This document shows, piece by piece, positions 36,906-45,883 of a DNA stretch of 64,000 nucleotides (its first letter is position 1; every line of letters begins with the position of its first letter). A program made the translations under genes and the position numbers. The stretch is from Nocardioides marmoribigeumensis (GTDB lineage Bacteria > Actinomycetota > Actinomycetes > Propionibacteriales > Nocardioidaceae). Where the stretch lies: positions 620,001 through 684,000 of the forward strand of contig NZ_JAVDYG010000001.1 in assembly GCF_031458325.1 (NCBI RefSeq), written 5' to 3'. Below the pieces are notes generated by a model that saw nothing but the letters and a program-made list of their open reading frames with translations, was not told the origin of the DNA and did not search any database.

Positions 36906-39900
36906 ATGTCTCTCTCGCGCGTGCGCTCGCTCCTCGCCCCGGCGATCGCGGGCCTGCTCGCGCTGGCGCTCCTCCCCTCCTTCGCTCCCGGCGCCGCCGC
37001 GGCGGAGACCTGGCTCGACCCGGCCTTCGGCGGCGACGGACGCGTCCAGCAGTCCTGGACCGGCGACCTGTTCGGCACCGTCATCGACTCCGACGAGGCC
37101 CCGGACGGGACGCTCGTGGTCGCGGCGGAGCCTGCCCACACCTTCTGGGGCTGCTGCAGCGCCCAGGTCGGCGCCTGGGCGCTCGCCCGGCTGACCCCGC
37201 AGGGCGACCTGGTCAGCTCCTTCGGGGGCGACGGGATCGTCGGGATCGCCCAGGCCGCCTCCCCGGGGTCGGCGAACAACGTGGTCCCCACGGGGCTCGA
37301 CGTGGACGGGGCCGGCAGGATCCTCGTGGTCGGCCATCGCAGCAGCGGGGGCGACTCCGTGCCGGTGCTCGTCCGGCGCACCTCCTCCGGCGCGCTGGAC
37401 CCGGCGTTCGGCTCGGGCGGCACGGTGGCGGTCGGGAACCCCTCCACCTGCTGGAAGACCGACGTTCCCTACCTCGAGGACGTCATCGCCCTGCCCAGCG
37501 GCAAGGTGCTGGTCGTCGGGACCTGCTCGACCGCCTCGCAGACCTCGTCGTACTTCGCGGTGGTGACCGCGCGCTACCTCGCCGACGGCACCCTGGACAC
37601 CTCCTACGGCACCAACGGGTGGAGCACGCGGTCGATGCCCCAGGCCGTGGGGGCCTGCTGCGGGGCAGACGTGACGCGCCTGTCCGACGGCCGCATCGTG
37701 GTCGGCCTGTCGAGCAACGACGGGGCGGTGGTGCGCCTGCGTCCCGACGGCACCAACGACCCGACCTTCGGCGGCGGCGACGGCCTGGCGACCTTCCCCG
37801 ACGGCTCGGGCTACCCCCTCCTCGCGCTCGACGACGGCACGGCGTTCGTCGGCTCGGGCTACGAGACCGTGCGCCGGCTCGAGGCCGACGGCACCACGGA
37901 CACCTCGTGGGGCGCCGACGGCCTCGCGTCGTTCGCCACCACCGACGTCTGCTCCTACCCCGGTCTGAGCGCCCTGACCGGCACCGCCGCCAAGGTCGTC
38001 GGGATCGTGACCTGCTCACGGGGACCCGTCGACGCCACCACGTCCGGGTCCGTCCTCAGCGCGCTCGACAGCACCGGCACCCTCGACGGCTCGGTCGGGA
38101 CGCGGACCAGCGTCCTGCGGGCCACCGGGGCGGACGACTTCTCCGGCGGGACCCCCGGCATGCTCCGCACCGACGGCACGGGCTACCTCCTGCTCGGTGC
38201 CGACACCACCCCCGGCCTGCGCATCGAGCGCCGCACCTCCACCGGCGCCCTCGACACCTCGTACGCCGACGTGGGCGGTCGCCACGTGACCTTGCGGGGT
38301 CGGCTGTTCTCGCTGGAGGAGCCGCACGGCGTCCGCGACCGCCAGGGCCGCCTGGTCACCGTGGTGCTGGCCGGTGACCGCAGCGTCGCCGACGAGGGCG
38401 TGCTGCTGGTCTCGCGCTTCCTGCCCGGCGGAGCGCTCGACACCGGCTTCGGCGTCGGGGGCACGCGCCGGATCGAGGTCGGCGGCCACGAGCCCCACCA
38501 GAGCGAGAAGGCCTCTGCCCCCACCCTGCTCGTCGCGCCCGACGGCAGCATCACGCTCGTCGCGCGCTGGAAGAACGACACCCAGATGTCCGCGGAGAAC
38601 CACCGGGACGGGCTGCTCTACGCGCGGCTCACCGACACCGGCACGCTCGACACCGCGACCGTCCCCGGCGGCAGCCGGATCGTCGAGGTCCCCGGTCTCG
38701 ACGGCGACAGCTCCATCGGCGGCGTCGTGCCGGGGGCCGGCGGCACGGTCGTCGTCGGGTTCGACCGGTCCACCGACGACGGACCGGTCCCCGCCGCCGT
38801 ACGACTGCTGCCCGGCGGGGACATCGACGCGTCGTACGGCGTCTCGGGCGTCCGTGCGCTCGCCGACGTCGCGTCGTCGGGCAACGCCCAGGTGATGCTC
38901 CTCCCCCTGCCGGGCGACGCCTCGTTGCTGACCTGGCGGGAGTACACCAGCAACTTCGACAAGGACGCGTTCGTCGCGGCCCGGCTCACCTCCGGCGGGT
39001 CCGTCGACGGCGGCTACGGCACCTCGGGCCGCTTTCGCCGTGCCCTGCCGGGCACGGTCGTGGCGACCACGGCACCCAGCGGCAGGACGCTGTTCGCCTG
39101 GCACGTGCGGCGCCACCCCAGCGACGGCTACGACTACTCCGCCGTCCTCCACGTCGAGCGGCTGACGGCCGGCGGCGTCCCGGACACCTCGTTCAGCGGC
39201 GACGGCGAGGCGACCGCCAGCCCGGCCTCGACGGTGACCACCTCGATCCTCCTCGCCATCGGGGCGTCCGGCGACCGGCCGCTCGTGCTCTACAGCGAGT
39301 ACGCCGCCCACAACACCACCAGGCTGGCCCGCTTCACCGCCTCGGGCGCGCTCGACACCGGCTTCGGCACCAACGGTCGCGTGGCCCTGGCCACGAGCTC
39401 GATCAACGTGGGCTTCGGGCGCGACCAGGTGCTCGGACAGCCGTCGGGGCCCACCGACGTGGTGACCGTCCCCTACGTCCCCGCGGGCGGGGCCCGCTCG
39501 CTGTCGGTCATCCGCGTCCGCGACCGGGTCATCGGTCTGACCGGGCCGACCGGCACCGTGCTGACCGGCTCGGCGTCGTACTCCTGGTCCGGCAAGGGCC
39601 TGGCTCCGCCGTTCACCGTGGCGACGACGTCGGTCTCACCTGCGGGCACCTTCGCCTCCTGGAGCAACCACTCGCCGACCTCGTCGACCGCGACGTCGGT
39701 CCCGCTGTCGGCGGGCCGGACGACCTGCGTGCGGGTGCGGGACCGCGGCGGTCAGACCACCGCACCGTCCTGCGCGACCTCACCGCTGACCGCGACCTCG
39801 CTGACGGCCGCCGGGTCGTGGTCGAGGCTGTCCGGAAGCGCCTACTACCGCGGCTCCGCGAGGACCACCGAGGCCGGCGGCGCGACGCTGAGGGCGACGG

Positions 39901-40142
39901 TCAGGGCGCGCGGCCTCGCCCTGGTCGCCACCACCTGCTCGACCTGCGGCAGCGTCGCGGTGCTCTGGAACGGCACCCGGCTCACGACCGTGTCCCTGCA
40001 GGGCTCCTCGCGGCACAAGGTCGTGCTGCCCGTGGTCACCTGGTCGGCGGTCCGCAGCGGCAAGGTGACGCTCAAGGTCGCCACCTCGGGCAAGCGGGTC
40101 ACCCTCGAAGGCCTCTCGACCTGGCGCGACGACAGCCCCTGA
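36906..40142 (+). CDS. Giant secreted delta-60-repeat protein
   Basis: 1078 residues from ATG 36906. A Sec signal peptide (SRVRSLLAPAIAGLLALALL, cleaved near AAAAE about residue 35) is followed by about 14 copies of the delta-60 (NHL-related) repeat, marked LDPAFGGDGRV, LDTSYGTNGW, LDTGFGVGGTRRI, IDASYGVSGVRAL and LDTGFGTNGRVAL, about 55-65 residues apart. The C-terminus (about 870-1078) has Ig/fibronectin-like and beta-sandwich parts (GLTGPTGTVLTGSASYSWSG; LPVVTWSAVRSGKVTLKVAT). Probably an extracellular adhesin-like beta-propeller protein. Transcribed alone. Many Cys pairs (CCSAQ, CCGADV) in the first third may form disulfides. Confidence 0.85.
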   Translation: MSLSRVRSLLAPAIAGLLALALLPSFAPGAAAAETWLDPAFGGDGRVQQSWTGDLFGTVIDSDEAPDGTLVVAAEPAHTFWGCCSAQVGAWALARLTPQGDLVSSFGGDGIVGIAQAASPGSANNVVPTGLDVDGAGRILVVGHRSSGGDSVPVLVRRTSSGALDPAFGSGGTVAVGNPSTCWKTDVPYLEDVIALPSGKVLVVGTCSTASQTSSYFAVVTARYLADGTLDTSYGTNGWSTRSMPQAVGACCGADVTRLSDGRIVVGLSSNDGAVVRLRPDGTNDPTFGGGDGLATFPDGSGYPLLALDDGTAFVGSGYETVRRLEADGTTDTSWGADGLASFATTDVCSYPGLSALTGTAAKVVGIVTCSRGPVDATTSGSVLSALDSTGTLDGSVGTRTSVLRATGADDFSGGTPGMLRTDGTGYLLLGADTTPGLRIERRTSTGALDTSYADVGGRHVTLRGRLFSLEEPHGVRDRQGRLVTVVLAGDRSVADEGVLLVSRFLPGGALDTGFGVGGTRRIEVGGHEPHQSEKASAPTLLVAPDGSITLVARWKNDTQMSAENHRDGLLYARLTDTGTLDTATVPGGSRIVEVPGLDGDSSIGGVVPGAGGTVVVGFDRSTDDGPVPAAVRLLPGGDIDASYGVSGVRALADVASSGNAQVMLLPLPGDASLLTWREYTSNFDKDAFVAARLTSGGSVDGGYGTSGRFRRALPGTVVATTAPSGRTLFAWHVRRHPSDGYDYSAVLHVERLTAGGVPDTSFSGDGEATASPASTVTTSILLAIGASGDRPLVLYSEYAAHNTTRLARFTASGALDTGFGTNGRVALATSSINVGFGRDQVLGQPSGPTDVVTVPYVPAGGARSLSVIRVRDRVIGLTGPTGTVLTGSASYSWSGKGLAPPFTVATTSVSPAGTFASWSNHSPTSSTATSVPLSAGRTTCVRVRDRGGQTTAPSCATSPLTATSLTAAGSWSRLSGSAYYRGSARTTEAGGATLRATVRARGLALVATTCSTCGSVAVLWNGTRLTTVSLQGSSRHKVVLPVVTWSAVRSGKVTLKVATSGKRVTLEGLSTWRDDSP

Positions 40143-40145
40143 CCG

Positions 40146-41219
40146 TCAGCGGGTGGATCGGCGACGCACGCGCAGTCGCAGCGGCTCGAGGTCACGGGGA
40201 CGGTTCTCGTCGACCCACCGGTCGATGTCCTCCCACCAGGAGAACAACCAGTCGATCCGCTCGTCACGGTCGGTCGGCACCTCGGCCCGTGGCACTCGCC
40301 ACCACCGCATGAGGATCTCCTTGTCCATCGGCAGCTCGCGCCACACGTCACGGACGGTGACGAGGTGCTCCAACCCCGTGTGCGCCACGAGCATCACGTC
40401 GGCGTCCGGGGCGGCGTCGAGGGCCGCCAGCAGGCCACCGGGCTGGGGTGCGAGCACGTGCTGCATCCCCTCGGCACGCTCGGCCATGCCGTGCAGGCCC
40501 TTCTCCCGCAGGCGGGCGATGCGGGTGTGGCGGCGGCGGGGGGTGAAGTTGCCGCCCTCCGGGAAGATCACGAACGCGTCGTCCTCGTCGAGGTCGGCGG
40601 CCAGGCCGGCGATCGCCTGCTCGACGTCGGCGTCGCCTGCGGAGATGAAGCGGCTCGGCACACGGTTGAGCAGCGTGTCCACCATGGGGTCCCAGGCCAG
40701 GGTCTCCTTGAGGACGACGCGGGGCTCGCGGTCGTACCAGTGCAGCAGGGCGTACATCAGCACGAACGAGTCGCCCGGCCCCGCGTGTCGGCAGCAGACC
40801 AGCAGCGGGTCGCCGGGCCGCGCGTCGGGGGTCGGCCCCTCGGTGCTGATCTTGAGCCGCAGGACCCGGCGGCACTCGCGGAAGAACACCACGAGATACC
40901 ACCGCGCCAGGACGTAGTGGGCGCGCTCGAAGCGTGGCCCGTGCAGCTTCCACCCCAGGCCCGAGGCGATCCACAAGCCGAACAGCGCGACCAGCATGAG
41001 GCTCTCCAGCACCGCCTGGACGACCGCGATCCACAGCAGCCGCAGCGGACGCCACTGCCCGGGCACGAACGGCGACAGCGCCGCGGCCGCGAGCAGGGCC
41101 ACCGGCACGAACCCCAGGAGCAGCACGGTCAGCCCGACCACGAGGCTGCCGGTCACGGCGCGGCGCGCCCCCCGCACCCACCAGCGCGGCGACCAGGTCG
41201 GGACGTAGCGCTCGGTCAC
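40146..41219 (-). CDS. 1-acyl-glycerol-3-phosphate acyltransferase-like membrane protein
   Basis: 357 residues from GTG 41219, overlapping the patatin stop (GTGA). Two or three N-terminal transmembrane helices (VVGLTVLLLGFVPVALLAA, AVLESLMLVALFGLWIA). The PlsC catalytic motif is HAGPGDS (H-x4-D), and motif III is FVIFPEGGNFTPRRR. It probably transfers acyl groups to a glycerol-phosphate or related lipid at the membrane. The coupled upstream gene encodes a patatin-type phospholipase, so the pair may remodel phospholipids. Confidence 0.82.
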   Translation of the reverse strand: MTERYVPTWSPRWWVRGARRAVTGSLVVGLTVLLLGFVPVALLAAAALSPFVPGQWRPLRLLWIAVVQAVLESLMLVALFGLWIASGLGWKLHGPRFERAHYVLARWYLVVFFRECRRVLRLKISTEGPTPDARPGDPLLVCCRHAGPGDSFVLMYALLHWYDREPRVVLKETLAWDPMVDTLLNRVPSRFISAGDADVEQAIAGLAADLDEDDAFVIFPEGGNFTPRRRHTRIARLREKGLHGMAERAEGMQHVLAPQPGGLLAALDAAPDADVMLVAHTGLEHLVTVRDVWRELPMDKEILMRWWRVPRAEVPTDRDERIDWLFSWWEDIDRWVDENRPRDLEPLRLRVRRRSTR

Positions 41220-42034
41220 AGCGACCGCTCCAGGTAGGCCCGCGAGGCGTCGTACGCCCGGGTGATGCGGTCCGTGACCCCGCCGAAGCGGCGGTAGGCC
41301 AGCAGGGAGTCGTCGGCGGCCGACCCGCCACCGGACGGCATCACGTGGGCCTCGACGTGGTCGGGCAGCTCGGCGAGCTCGCGGTGGAAGCGGTGCCGGC
41401 GCGCGATCTCGAACGAGACCCGGGCGACCTCCCACGGCCGCCGCGGCAGGGTGAGCGGGCGCTCGACCCGGCCGACCTGGAGCACGAAGACCCGGTCCGC
41501 CCCGAGCGCCACCGCCCGGCCCAGCGGGATCGAGTTCACGATGCCGCCGTCGAGGTAGTGCTCACCGTCCACCTCGGCCGGCTCCAGGAGACCGGGGACG
41601 GCGGCCGAGGCCATCACCGCGTCGACCACCCGGCCCTCGGTGAACCAGTGCTCCGCGGCGCGCTCGATCGAGGCGGCGCAGCACTGGAAGGGGACGAGCA
41701 GGTCGCCGAACGTGCGCTCCCCCAGCTCGGCCTCGATCCGCCTGCGCAGCGGGGCGCTGGAGTGCAGGTGGGTGCCGGTGCTGACCGCCCGCCGGACCTG
41801 CCGGAGCACGCCGTCGGGGTAGATCTCCTCGCTCGTGGCGGCGCGCCACAGCTCGGTGAGCCGTCGGACCACCTCGTCGCCGGGGTACGCCGCCACGAGC
41901 GCGCCGTTGAGGGCACCCACGCTCGTGCCGAGCACCAGGTCGGGCTGGACGTCGGCCTCCAGCAGCGCCTGGAGCATGCCCACCTCGGCGGCACCGAGCA
42001 CACCACCACCACCGAGCACGAAGGCTGTCGTCAT
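41216..42034 (-). CDS. Patatin-like phospholipase
   Basis: 272 residues. The oxyanion GGGGVLGAAEVGM at the N-terminus, nucleophile GTSVGALNG (Ser38), and the catalytic Asp in YLDGGIVNSIPLG make a complete Ser-Asp dyad. Related proteins are lipid acyl hydrolases (RssA/patatin) of the cytoplasm or membrane surface. It is coupled to the acyltransferase gene downstream. Confidence 0.9.
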   Translation of the reverse strand: MTTAFVLGGGGVLGAAEVGMLQALLEADVQPDLVLGTSVGALNGALVAAYPGDEVVRRLTELWRAATSEEIYPDGVLRQVRRAVSTGTHLHSSAPLRRRIEAELGERTFGDLLVPFQCCAASIERAAEHWFTEGRVVDAVMASAAVPGLLEPAEVDGEHYLDGGIVNSIPLGRAVALGADRVFVLQVGRVERPLTLPRRPWEVARVSFEIARRHRFHRELAELPDHVEAHVMPSGGGSAADDSLLAYRRFGGVTDRITRAYDASRAYLERSL

Positions 42035-42104
42035 GGCCCCACGCTAGGTGACCGGTCGAACCGGGCGGCTTGGTCTGGGCCCACCCACGCGGTATCCATG
42101 ACTC

Positions 42105-43403
42105 GTGCAAGGGCAATGGCGCACCACCGTGGTCGGCCAGCTCGCGCGGCTGCGCCTGCGCGGGCGCTCGGGCACGCTGTGGTCGCTGCGGATCACGGTG
42201 GCCGCGGTCGCGAGCTACGTCGTGGCGCTGGCCCTGTTCCCCGGCTCCACCCCGCTGCTCTCGCCGCTGACCGCCATGCTCGTCGTGCAGGTGACGCCGT
42301 GGAGCCTGCTGGCCAGCGGGATCGACCGGGTCGTCTCGGTGGTCCTCGGCGTCTCCGTCGCGATCGGGGTCTCCGCGCTGGTCCCGCTGACGTGGTGGAG
42401 CCTCGGGGTCGTCATCCTGGTCTCGCTGCTGCTCGGCCAGGTGCTGCGGCTGCGCCACAACCTGCTCGAGGTCCCGATCAGCGCCATGCTCGTGCTGGGG
42501 GTGGGCTCGCTGGCCACCGAGTCCGCGGCCAGTGACCGGGTCCTGGAGACGTTGGTCGGAGCCGGGGTCGGGGTGGTGGCCAACCTGGCGTGGCCGCCCA
42601 AGGTCGCCAGCGCGGACGCCGGGACGGCGATCGACGACATGGCCAACTCGCTGGCCGACCTGCTCCGCGGCGCGGCCGGCGACCTGGAAGGCTCCGACGG
42701 CTCCCCCGAGGACCTGGTGCGCCTGACCGACCGGTTCCTGGGGCAGGTCCGGCAGGTGACCCACCGGATCCCCGACGCCGGGTCGGCCCTGCTGCGCGCG
42801 GAGCAGAGCCGTCGCCTCAACGTGCGTGCCGTGGGCAAGGCCGACCGGGGCCCCGGCCTGCGCCAGGGGCTGGAGGCGCTGGAGCACAGCGCGGTGTCGA
42901 TCCGCGGACTGCTGCGGGCCTTCGCCGACGCCGCCGCCTTCCTGGCTGCCGACGACACCACCTCGACCGACCCCGGCCTGCGCAGCACCGGAGCCCGGGT
43001 GTGCCGCGTGCTCGCGGACGCCGTCGACGCGTTCGGCCAGACCGTGGCCGACGACGCGATGGGCTCCGCCGAGGACAGCACGCGCAGCCTCACCGCCCTC
43101 CGCACCCGGGTCACCGAGCTGCGCGAGCTCCACCTGGAGCTCCAGGCCCGGATGGAGACCACCACCGACCCGGCCATGGTGGAGCTGGTGGCCTACACCA
43201 CGGCGACGGTCCGCCGTCTGATCCGCGAGCTCGACCCCGACGAGCGGCTGCGCCGGCAGCTGCGGCTGCGCCGGGCCCAGCGGCCCGTGGCCCCCCGCCT
43301 GCGCCACCGCGACCCGCCCTCCGGACCCCTCGGGGAGGTCGGCGAGGACTCCCCCACCACGGTGTTCCACCCCCGGCTGAGCAAGCCCCGCCCGCCCGAC
43401 TGA
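42105..43403 (+). CDS. FUSC-like / aromatic-acid-exporter-type membrane protein
   Basis: 432 residues from GTG. Residues 1-155 are hydrophobic with about five to six TM segments (VAAVASYVVALALFPGSTPL, PLTWWSLGVVILVSLLLGQV). The remainder (about 160-400) is a cytoplasmic helical region with many charged residues (DDMANSLADLLRGAAGDLEG). This matches the FUSC/YccS family of putative aromatic or toxic-compound exporters; the substrate is unknown. The C-terminal tail is Pro/Arg-rich. It is convergent with the SDR gene that ends at 43431. Confidence 0.72.
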   Translation: MQGQWRTTVVGQLARLRLRGRSGTLWSLRITVAAVASYVVALALFPGSTPLLSPLTAMLVVQVTPWSLLASGIDRVVSVVLGVSVAIGVSALVPLTWWSLGVVILVSLLLGQVLRLRHNLLEVPISAMLVLGVGSLATESAASDRVLETLVGAGVGVVANLAWPPKVASADAGTAIDDMANSLADLLRGAAGDLEGSDGSPEDLVRLTDRFLGQVRQVTHRIPDAGSALLRAEQSRRLNVRAVGKADRGPGLRQGLEALEHSAVSIRGLLRAFADAAAFLAADDTTSTDPGLRSTGARVCRVLADAVDAFGQTVADDAMGSAEDSTRSLTALRTRVTELRELHLELQARMETTTDPAMVELVAYTTATVRRLIRELDPDERLRRQLRLRRAQRPVAPRLRHRDPPSGPLGEVGEDSPTTVFHPRLSKPRPPD

Positions 43404-43430
43404 CCCCGGCGGGGAGCAGACGACAGCGCC

Positions 43431-44216
43431 TCAGCCGCCGAAGGCGTGGGTGGCCGTGCAGCCGCCGTCGGCGACGAACTCCGCGCCGGTCGAGAACGAG
43501 CTCTCGTCGCTGGCCAGGAAGACGTACATCGGCGCGAGGTCCTCGGGCACGCCCACGCGCTTGAGCGGCACCCGGCTCGCGCCCCACTCCATGCCGGCGT
43601 CGCCGGCGTAGCCGCGGGTCATGCCGGTGTCGATCATGCCGGGGTGCACCGAGTTGACCCGGATGCCCTTCGGGCCCAGCTCCATGGCCGCGGCCTTGGT
43701 CATGCCGCGGATCGCGAACTTGGTGCCGGTGTAGGCCACGAGCGTCGCCATGCCGGCCAGGCCCTCCACCGACGAGGTGTTCATGATCGAGCCGCCGCCG
43801 TTGGCCGCCATCACGGGCGCGACCGTCTTCATCCCGAGGAAGCAGCCGCGCACGTTGATCGAGAAGATCCGCTCGAAGTCCTCCAGCGGCATCGTCGTGA
43901 GGTCGGCGAACGCCAGGATGCCGGCGTTGTTGACCAGCGTGGTCACCGGCCCGAACGCCTCGGTCGCCGTGGCCACGCAGGCCTGCCAGCTCTCCTCGTC
44001 GGAGACGTCGTGGTGGACGAAGACCGCGGCCTCGCCCAGCTCGTCGGCCAGCAGCTTGCCCGCGTCGTCGGCGATGTCGGCGACCACGACCCGGGCGCCC
44101 TCGGCCACGAAGTGGCGGCAGATCGCCGCCCCCTGGCCCTGCGCGCCACCGGTCACGATCGCGACCTTGCCGGCCAGCCGGCCGCCCTGTCGGTTGGGTC
44201 CCCCGTTGCCCGTCAC
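43431..44216 (-). CDS. Short-chain dehydrogenase, 3-alpha/20-beta-hydroxysteroid type
   Basis: 261 residues from GTG 44216, 4 bases after the preceding SDR gene. Classical SDR: KVAIVTGGAQGQGAAICRH (TGxxxGxG), LVNNAGI (NAG), the active-site Ser in MNTSSVEGL and Y-x-x-x-K in VAYTGTKFAIRG, then RVNSVHPGMIDTGM. The last motif and the sequence FLGMKTVAPVM resemble 3-alpha/20-beta-hydroxysteroid dehydrogenase of Streptomyces and Rv2002 (FabG3). It is the last gene of the ferredoxin-reductase/SDR operon that has a KstR box at its head. Confidence 0.88.
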   Translation of the reverse strand: MTGNGGPNRQGGRLAGKVAIVTGGAQGQGAAICRHFVAEGARVVVADIADDAGKLLADELGEAAVFVHHDVSDEESWQACVATATEAFGPVTTLVNNAGILAFADLTTMPLEDFERIFSINVRGCFLGMKTVAPVMAANGGGSIMNTSSVEGLAGMATLVAYTGTKFAIRGMTKAAAMELGPKGIRVNSVHPGMIDTGMTRGYAGDAGMEWGASRVPLKRVGVPEDLAPMYVFLASDESSFSTGAEFVADGGCTATHAFGG

Positions 44217-44220
44217 GTCC

Positions 44221-45123
44221 TCAGACCTCCAGTCGCATGATGCTGTCAGCGGCGAAGCAGATCGCCGGGTCACGGTCGGAGAAGTAGCTTCCGACCTGCT
44301 TGTCGAGGTCGGCCAGGTCCCAGGTCGACCCGGAGGCGTCGAAGCGTTGCTCGACCGTGGGCGCCGCGACCAGCGCGACCATCCCGCCGTACACCACGAA
44401 GACCTGGCCGCTGATCGCCTGCGCGGCGGGCGAGGCGAGGTAGGCCACCAGGGGCGCGACGTGGGCGGGCGAGAGCGGGTCGACCTCGGCCCCGGAGTCG
44501 TCGGTCTCGCCGAAGACCCCGGCGGTCATCGCCGTGCGGGCCCGGGGGCAGATCGCGTTGGCGGTCACCCCGACCCGGCCCAGCCCGCGCGCCTCCGACA
44601 GGGTCAGCGCGGTGATGCCGGCCTTGGCGGCGGCGTAGTTGGGCTGGCCCGGGGAGCCGGAGAGGAACGCCTCGCTGGAGGTGTTGACGATCCGGCCGTA
44701 CGTCGGGGCGCCGGTCTCCTTGGCCACCGCGCGCCAGTGGGAGGCGGCGTTGCGGGCCAGCAGGAAGTGGCCGCGCAGGTGGATGCGGATGACGGTGTCC
44801 CACTCCTCGTCGGACATGTTGAACAGCATCCGGTCGCGGGTCACCCCTGCGTTGTTGACCACGATGTCGAGCCGCCCGCGAGCCTCCGCGGTCGCGGCGA
44901 GCAGCGCGTCGGCCGTCGACCGCTCGCCCACGTCGCCCGCCACCGCCTCCGCCGAGCCGCCAGCGGCGCGGATCGCGTCGACCGCCTCGTCGGCGGCACC
45001 GGGCAGGTCGTTGAGCACGACGTGCGCGCCTGCCTGCGCGAGGGCCTCCGCCTCGGCGCGGCCGAGGCCGGCGCCGGCGCCGGTGACGACCGCGACCCGC
45101 CCGTCCAGGCTGAGATCACTCAC
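44221..45123 (-). CDS. Short-chain dehydrogenase, Hsd4A-like
   Basis: 300 residues from GTG 45123. SDR motifs: TGAGAGLGRAEAEALAQAG, VVNNAGVTRDRMLFNMSDEE, YGRIVNTSSEAFLSG and YAAAKAG. It ends SYFSDRDPAICFAADSIM, a C-terminal extension of the 17-beta-HSD4/multifunctional-enzyme type. It resembles M. tuberculosis Rv3502c (Hsd4A), a KstR-controlled steroid side-chain enzyme (from memory). The GTG is the very end of the 74-bp-family repeat (GTGAGTG). NAD+-dependent oxidation of a 3-hydroxyacyl-CoA of a steroid side chain is the likely reaction (inference). Confidence 0.85.
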   Translation of the reverse strand: MSDLSLDGRVAVVTGAGAGLGRAEAEALAQAGAHVVLNDLPGAADEAVDAIRAAGGSAEAVAGDVGERSTADALLAATAEARGRLDIVVNNAGVTRDRMLFNMSDEEWDTVIRIHLRGHFLLARNAASHWRAVAKETGAPTYGRIVNTSSEAFLSGSPGQPNYAAAKAGITALTLSEARGLGRVGVTANAICPRARTAMTAGVFGETDDSGAEVDPLSPAHVAPLVAYLASPAAQAISGQVFVVYGGMVALVAAPTVEQRFDASGSTWDLADLDKQVGSYFSDRDPAICFAADSIMRLEV

Positions 45124-45192
45124 GCTTCCACCGCCTTCGCTGCGCTGGACGGCGGAGCCAAGCGCCTGTGCCTGGAGTTCGCTCCGCTCACG
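45117..45192 (-). repeat. Degenerate copy of the 74-bp repeat bridging ferredoxin stop and SDR start
   Basis: On the minus strand it begins with GTGAGCGG containing the ferredoxin TGA (45188-45190) and ends with GTGAGTG containing the SDR GTG. The last 30 bases (45117-45146) are identical to 30341-30370, including GGCGGTGGAAGCGTGAGTG. The middle (about 45150-45185) has diverged but keeps GGCTCCGCCG and AGCGAA. Only one copy is present here, against two and a bit at 30.2 kb. Confidence 0.85.
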
Positions 45193-45379
45193 GGACGATG
45201 CTCAGCGCGGCCTTGGGGCACGAGGCCACGGCCTGCTCCACTCGGGCACGGTTCTCGTCGGTGACCTCGTCGGTCAGGATCTGCAGGTAGTCGTCGTCGT
45301 CCACCTCGAAGACGTCGGGTGCGATGCCCACGCAGATCGCGTTGGACTCGCAGAGGTCGAAGTCGGCCTTGACCTTCAT
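45188..45379 (-). CDS. [3Fe-4S] ferredoxin (FdxD-like)
   Basis: 63 residues: DLCESNAICVGIAP with Cys10 and Cys16, and SCPKA with Cys54. Only three cluster cysteines (the usual second Cys of C-x2-C is missing) mark a [3Fe-4S] type. Length and sequence (VGIAPDVFEVDDDDY) match Mtb FdxD (Rv3503c), a KstR-regulon ferredoxin that feeds cytochrome P450 or acyl-CoA dehydrogenases. It lies between the PPOX and SDR genes; its stop is within the repeat. Confidence 0.9.
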   Translation of the reverse strand: MKVKADFDLCESNAICVGIAPDVFEVDDDDYLQILTDEVTDENRARVEQAVASCPKAALSIVP

Positions 45380-45405
45380 CAGCTCATCTCTCCTGTCTCG
45401 ATGCC

Positions 45406-45882
45406 TCAGCCCTGTCCGGGCAGGGCCTTCATCTTGCTGTGGTCCCAGCTGGCGACCTTGTCGGGCGTGATCACGATGCCGACCCGCTTGGCCACCTGCT
45501 GCTCGACGATGTCGCGGCCGAGGTCGCCGAGGTCGGCACCCCCGGCCATCGCCGTCACGACGGCGCTGCCGATGCGGCGGATCCCGTCGGGGTCGCGCAC
45601 CAGCTCGGCCGTGCCCTGGATCGAGACGCCGGCCAGCTCGGCGTAGTCGCTGCCGGTCTCGACCAGGGCGGTGATGCGCGGGTCGCGCTCGAGGTTCTTG
45701 ACCTTCTGGGAGGTGCCGTAGGTCCAGAACGCGATGCGTCCGTCCTGCACCACGTAGAAGAGCGTGGTCAGGTGGGGCGCGCCGTCCTTGCCGACGGTGG
45801 CGACCTGGACCTTGATGTGGGCGCCGAGGAAGTCCTGGACCTCCTGCTCGCTCATCGCGACCGCCTGTCGAGACCTGCTCAT
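45406..45882 (-). CDS. PPOX-fold flavin/F420-dependent protein
   Basis: 158 residues from ATG 45882, 1 base after the reductase stop and with AAGGA before it; an in-frame ATG at 45855 (MSEQEVQDF) is also plausible. The split-barrel pattern VQVATVGKDGAPHLTTLFYV, RIAFWTYGTSQKVKNLERDP, ITALVETG matches the PPOX class. Members bind FMN or F420 and reduce or oxidise small molecules. The first 12 residues look like an add-on derived from a GGTCTCGACAGGC repeat. Confidence 0.75.
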   Translation of the reverse strand: MSRSRQAVAMSEQEVQDFLGAHIKVQVATVGKDGAPHLTTLFYVVQDGRIAFWTYGTSQKVKNLERDPRITALVETGSDYAELAGVSIQGTAELVRDPDGIRRIGSAVVTAMAGGADLGDLGRDIVEQQVAKRVGIVITPDKVASWDHSKMKALPGQG

Positions 45883-45883
45883 C

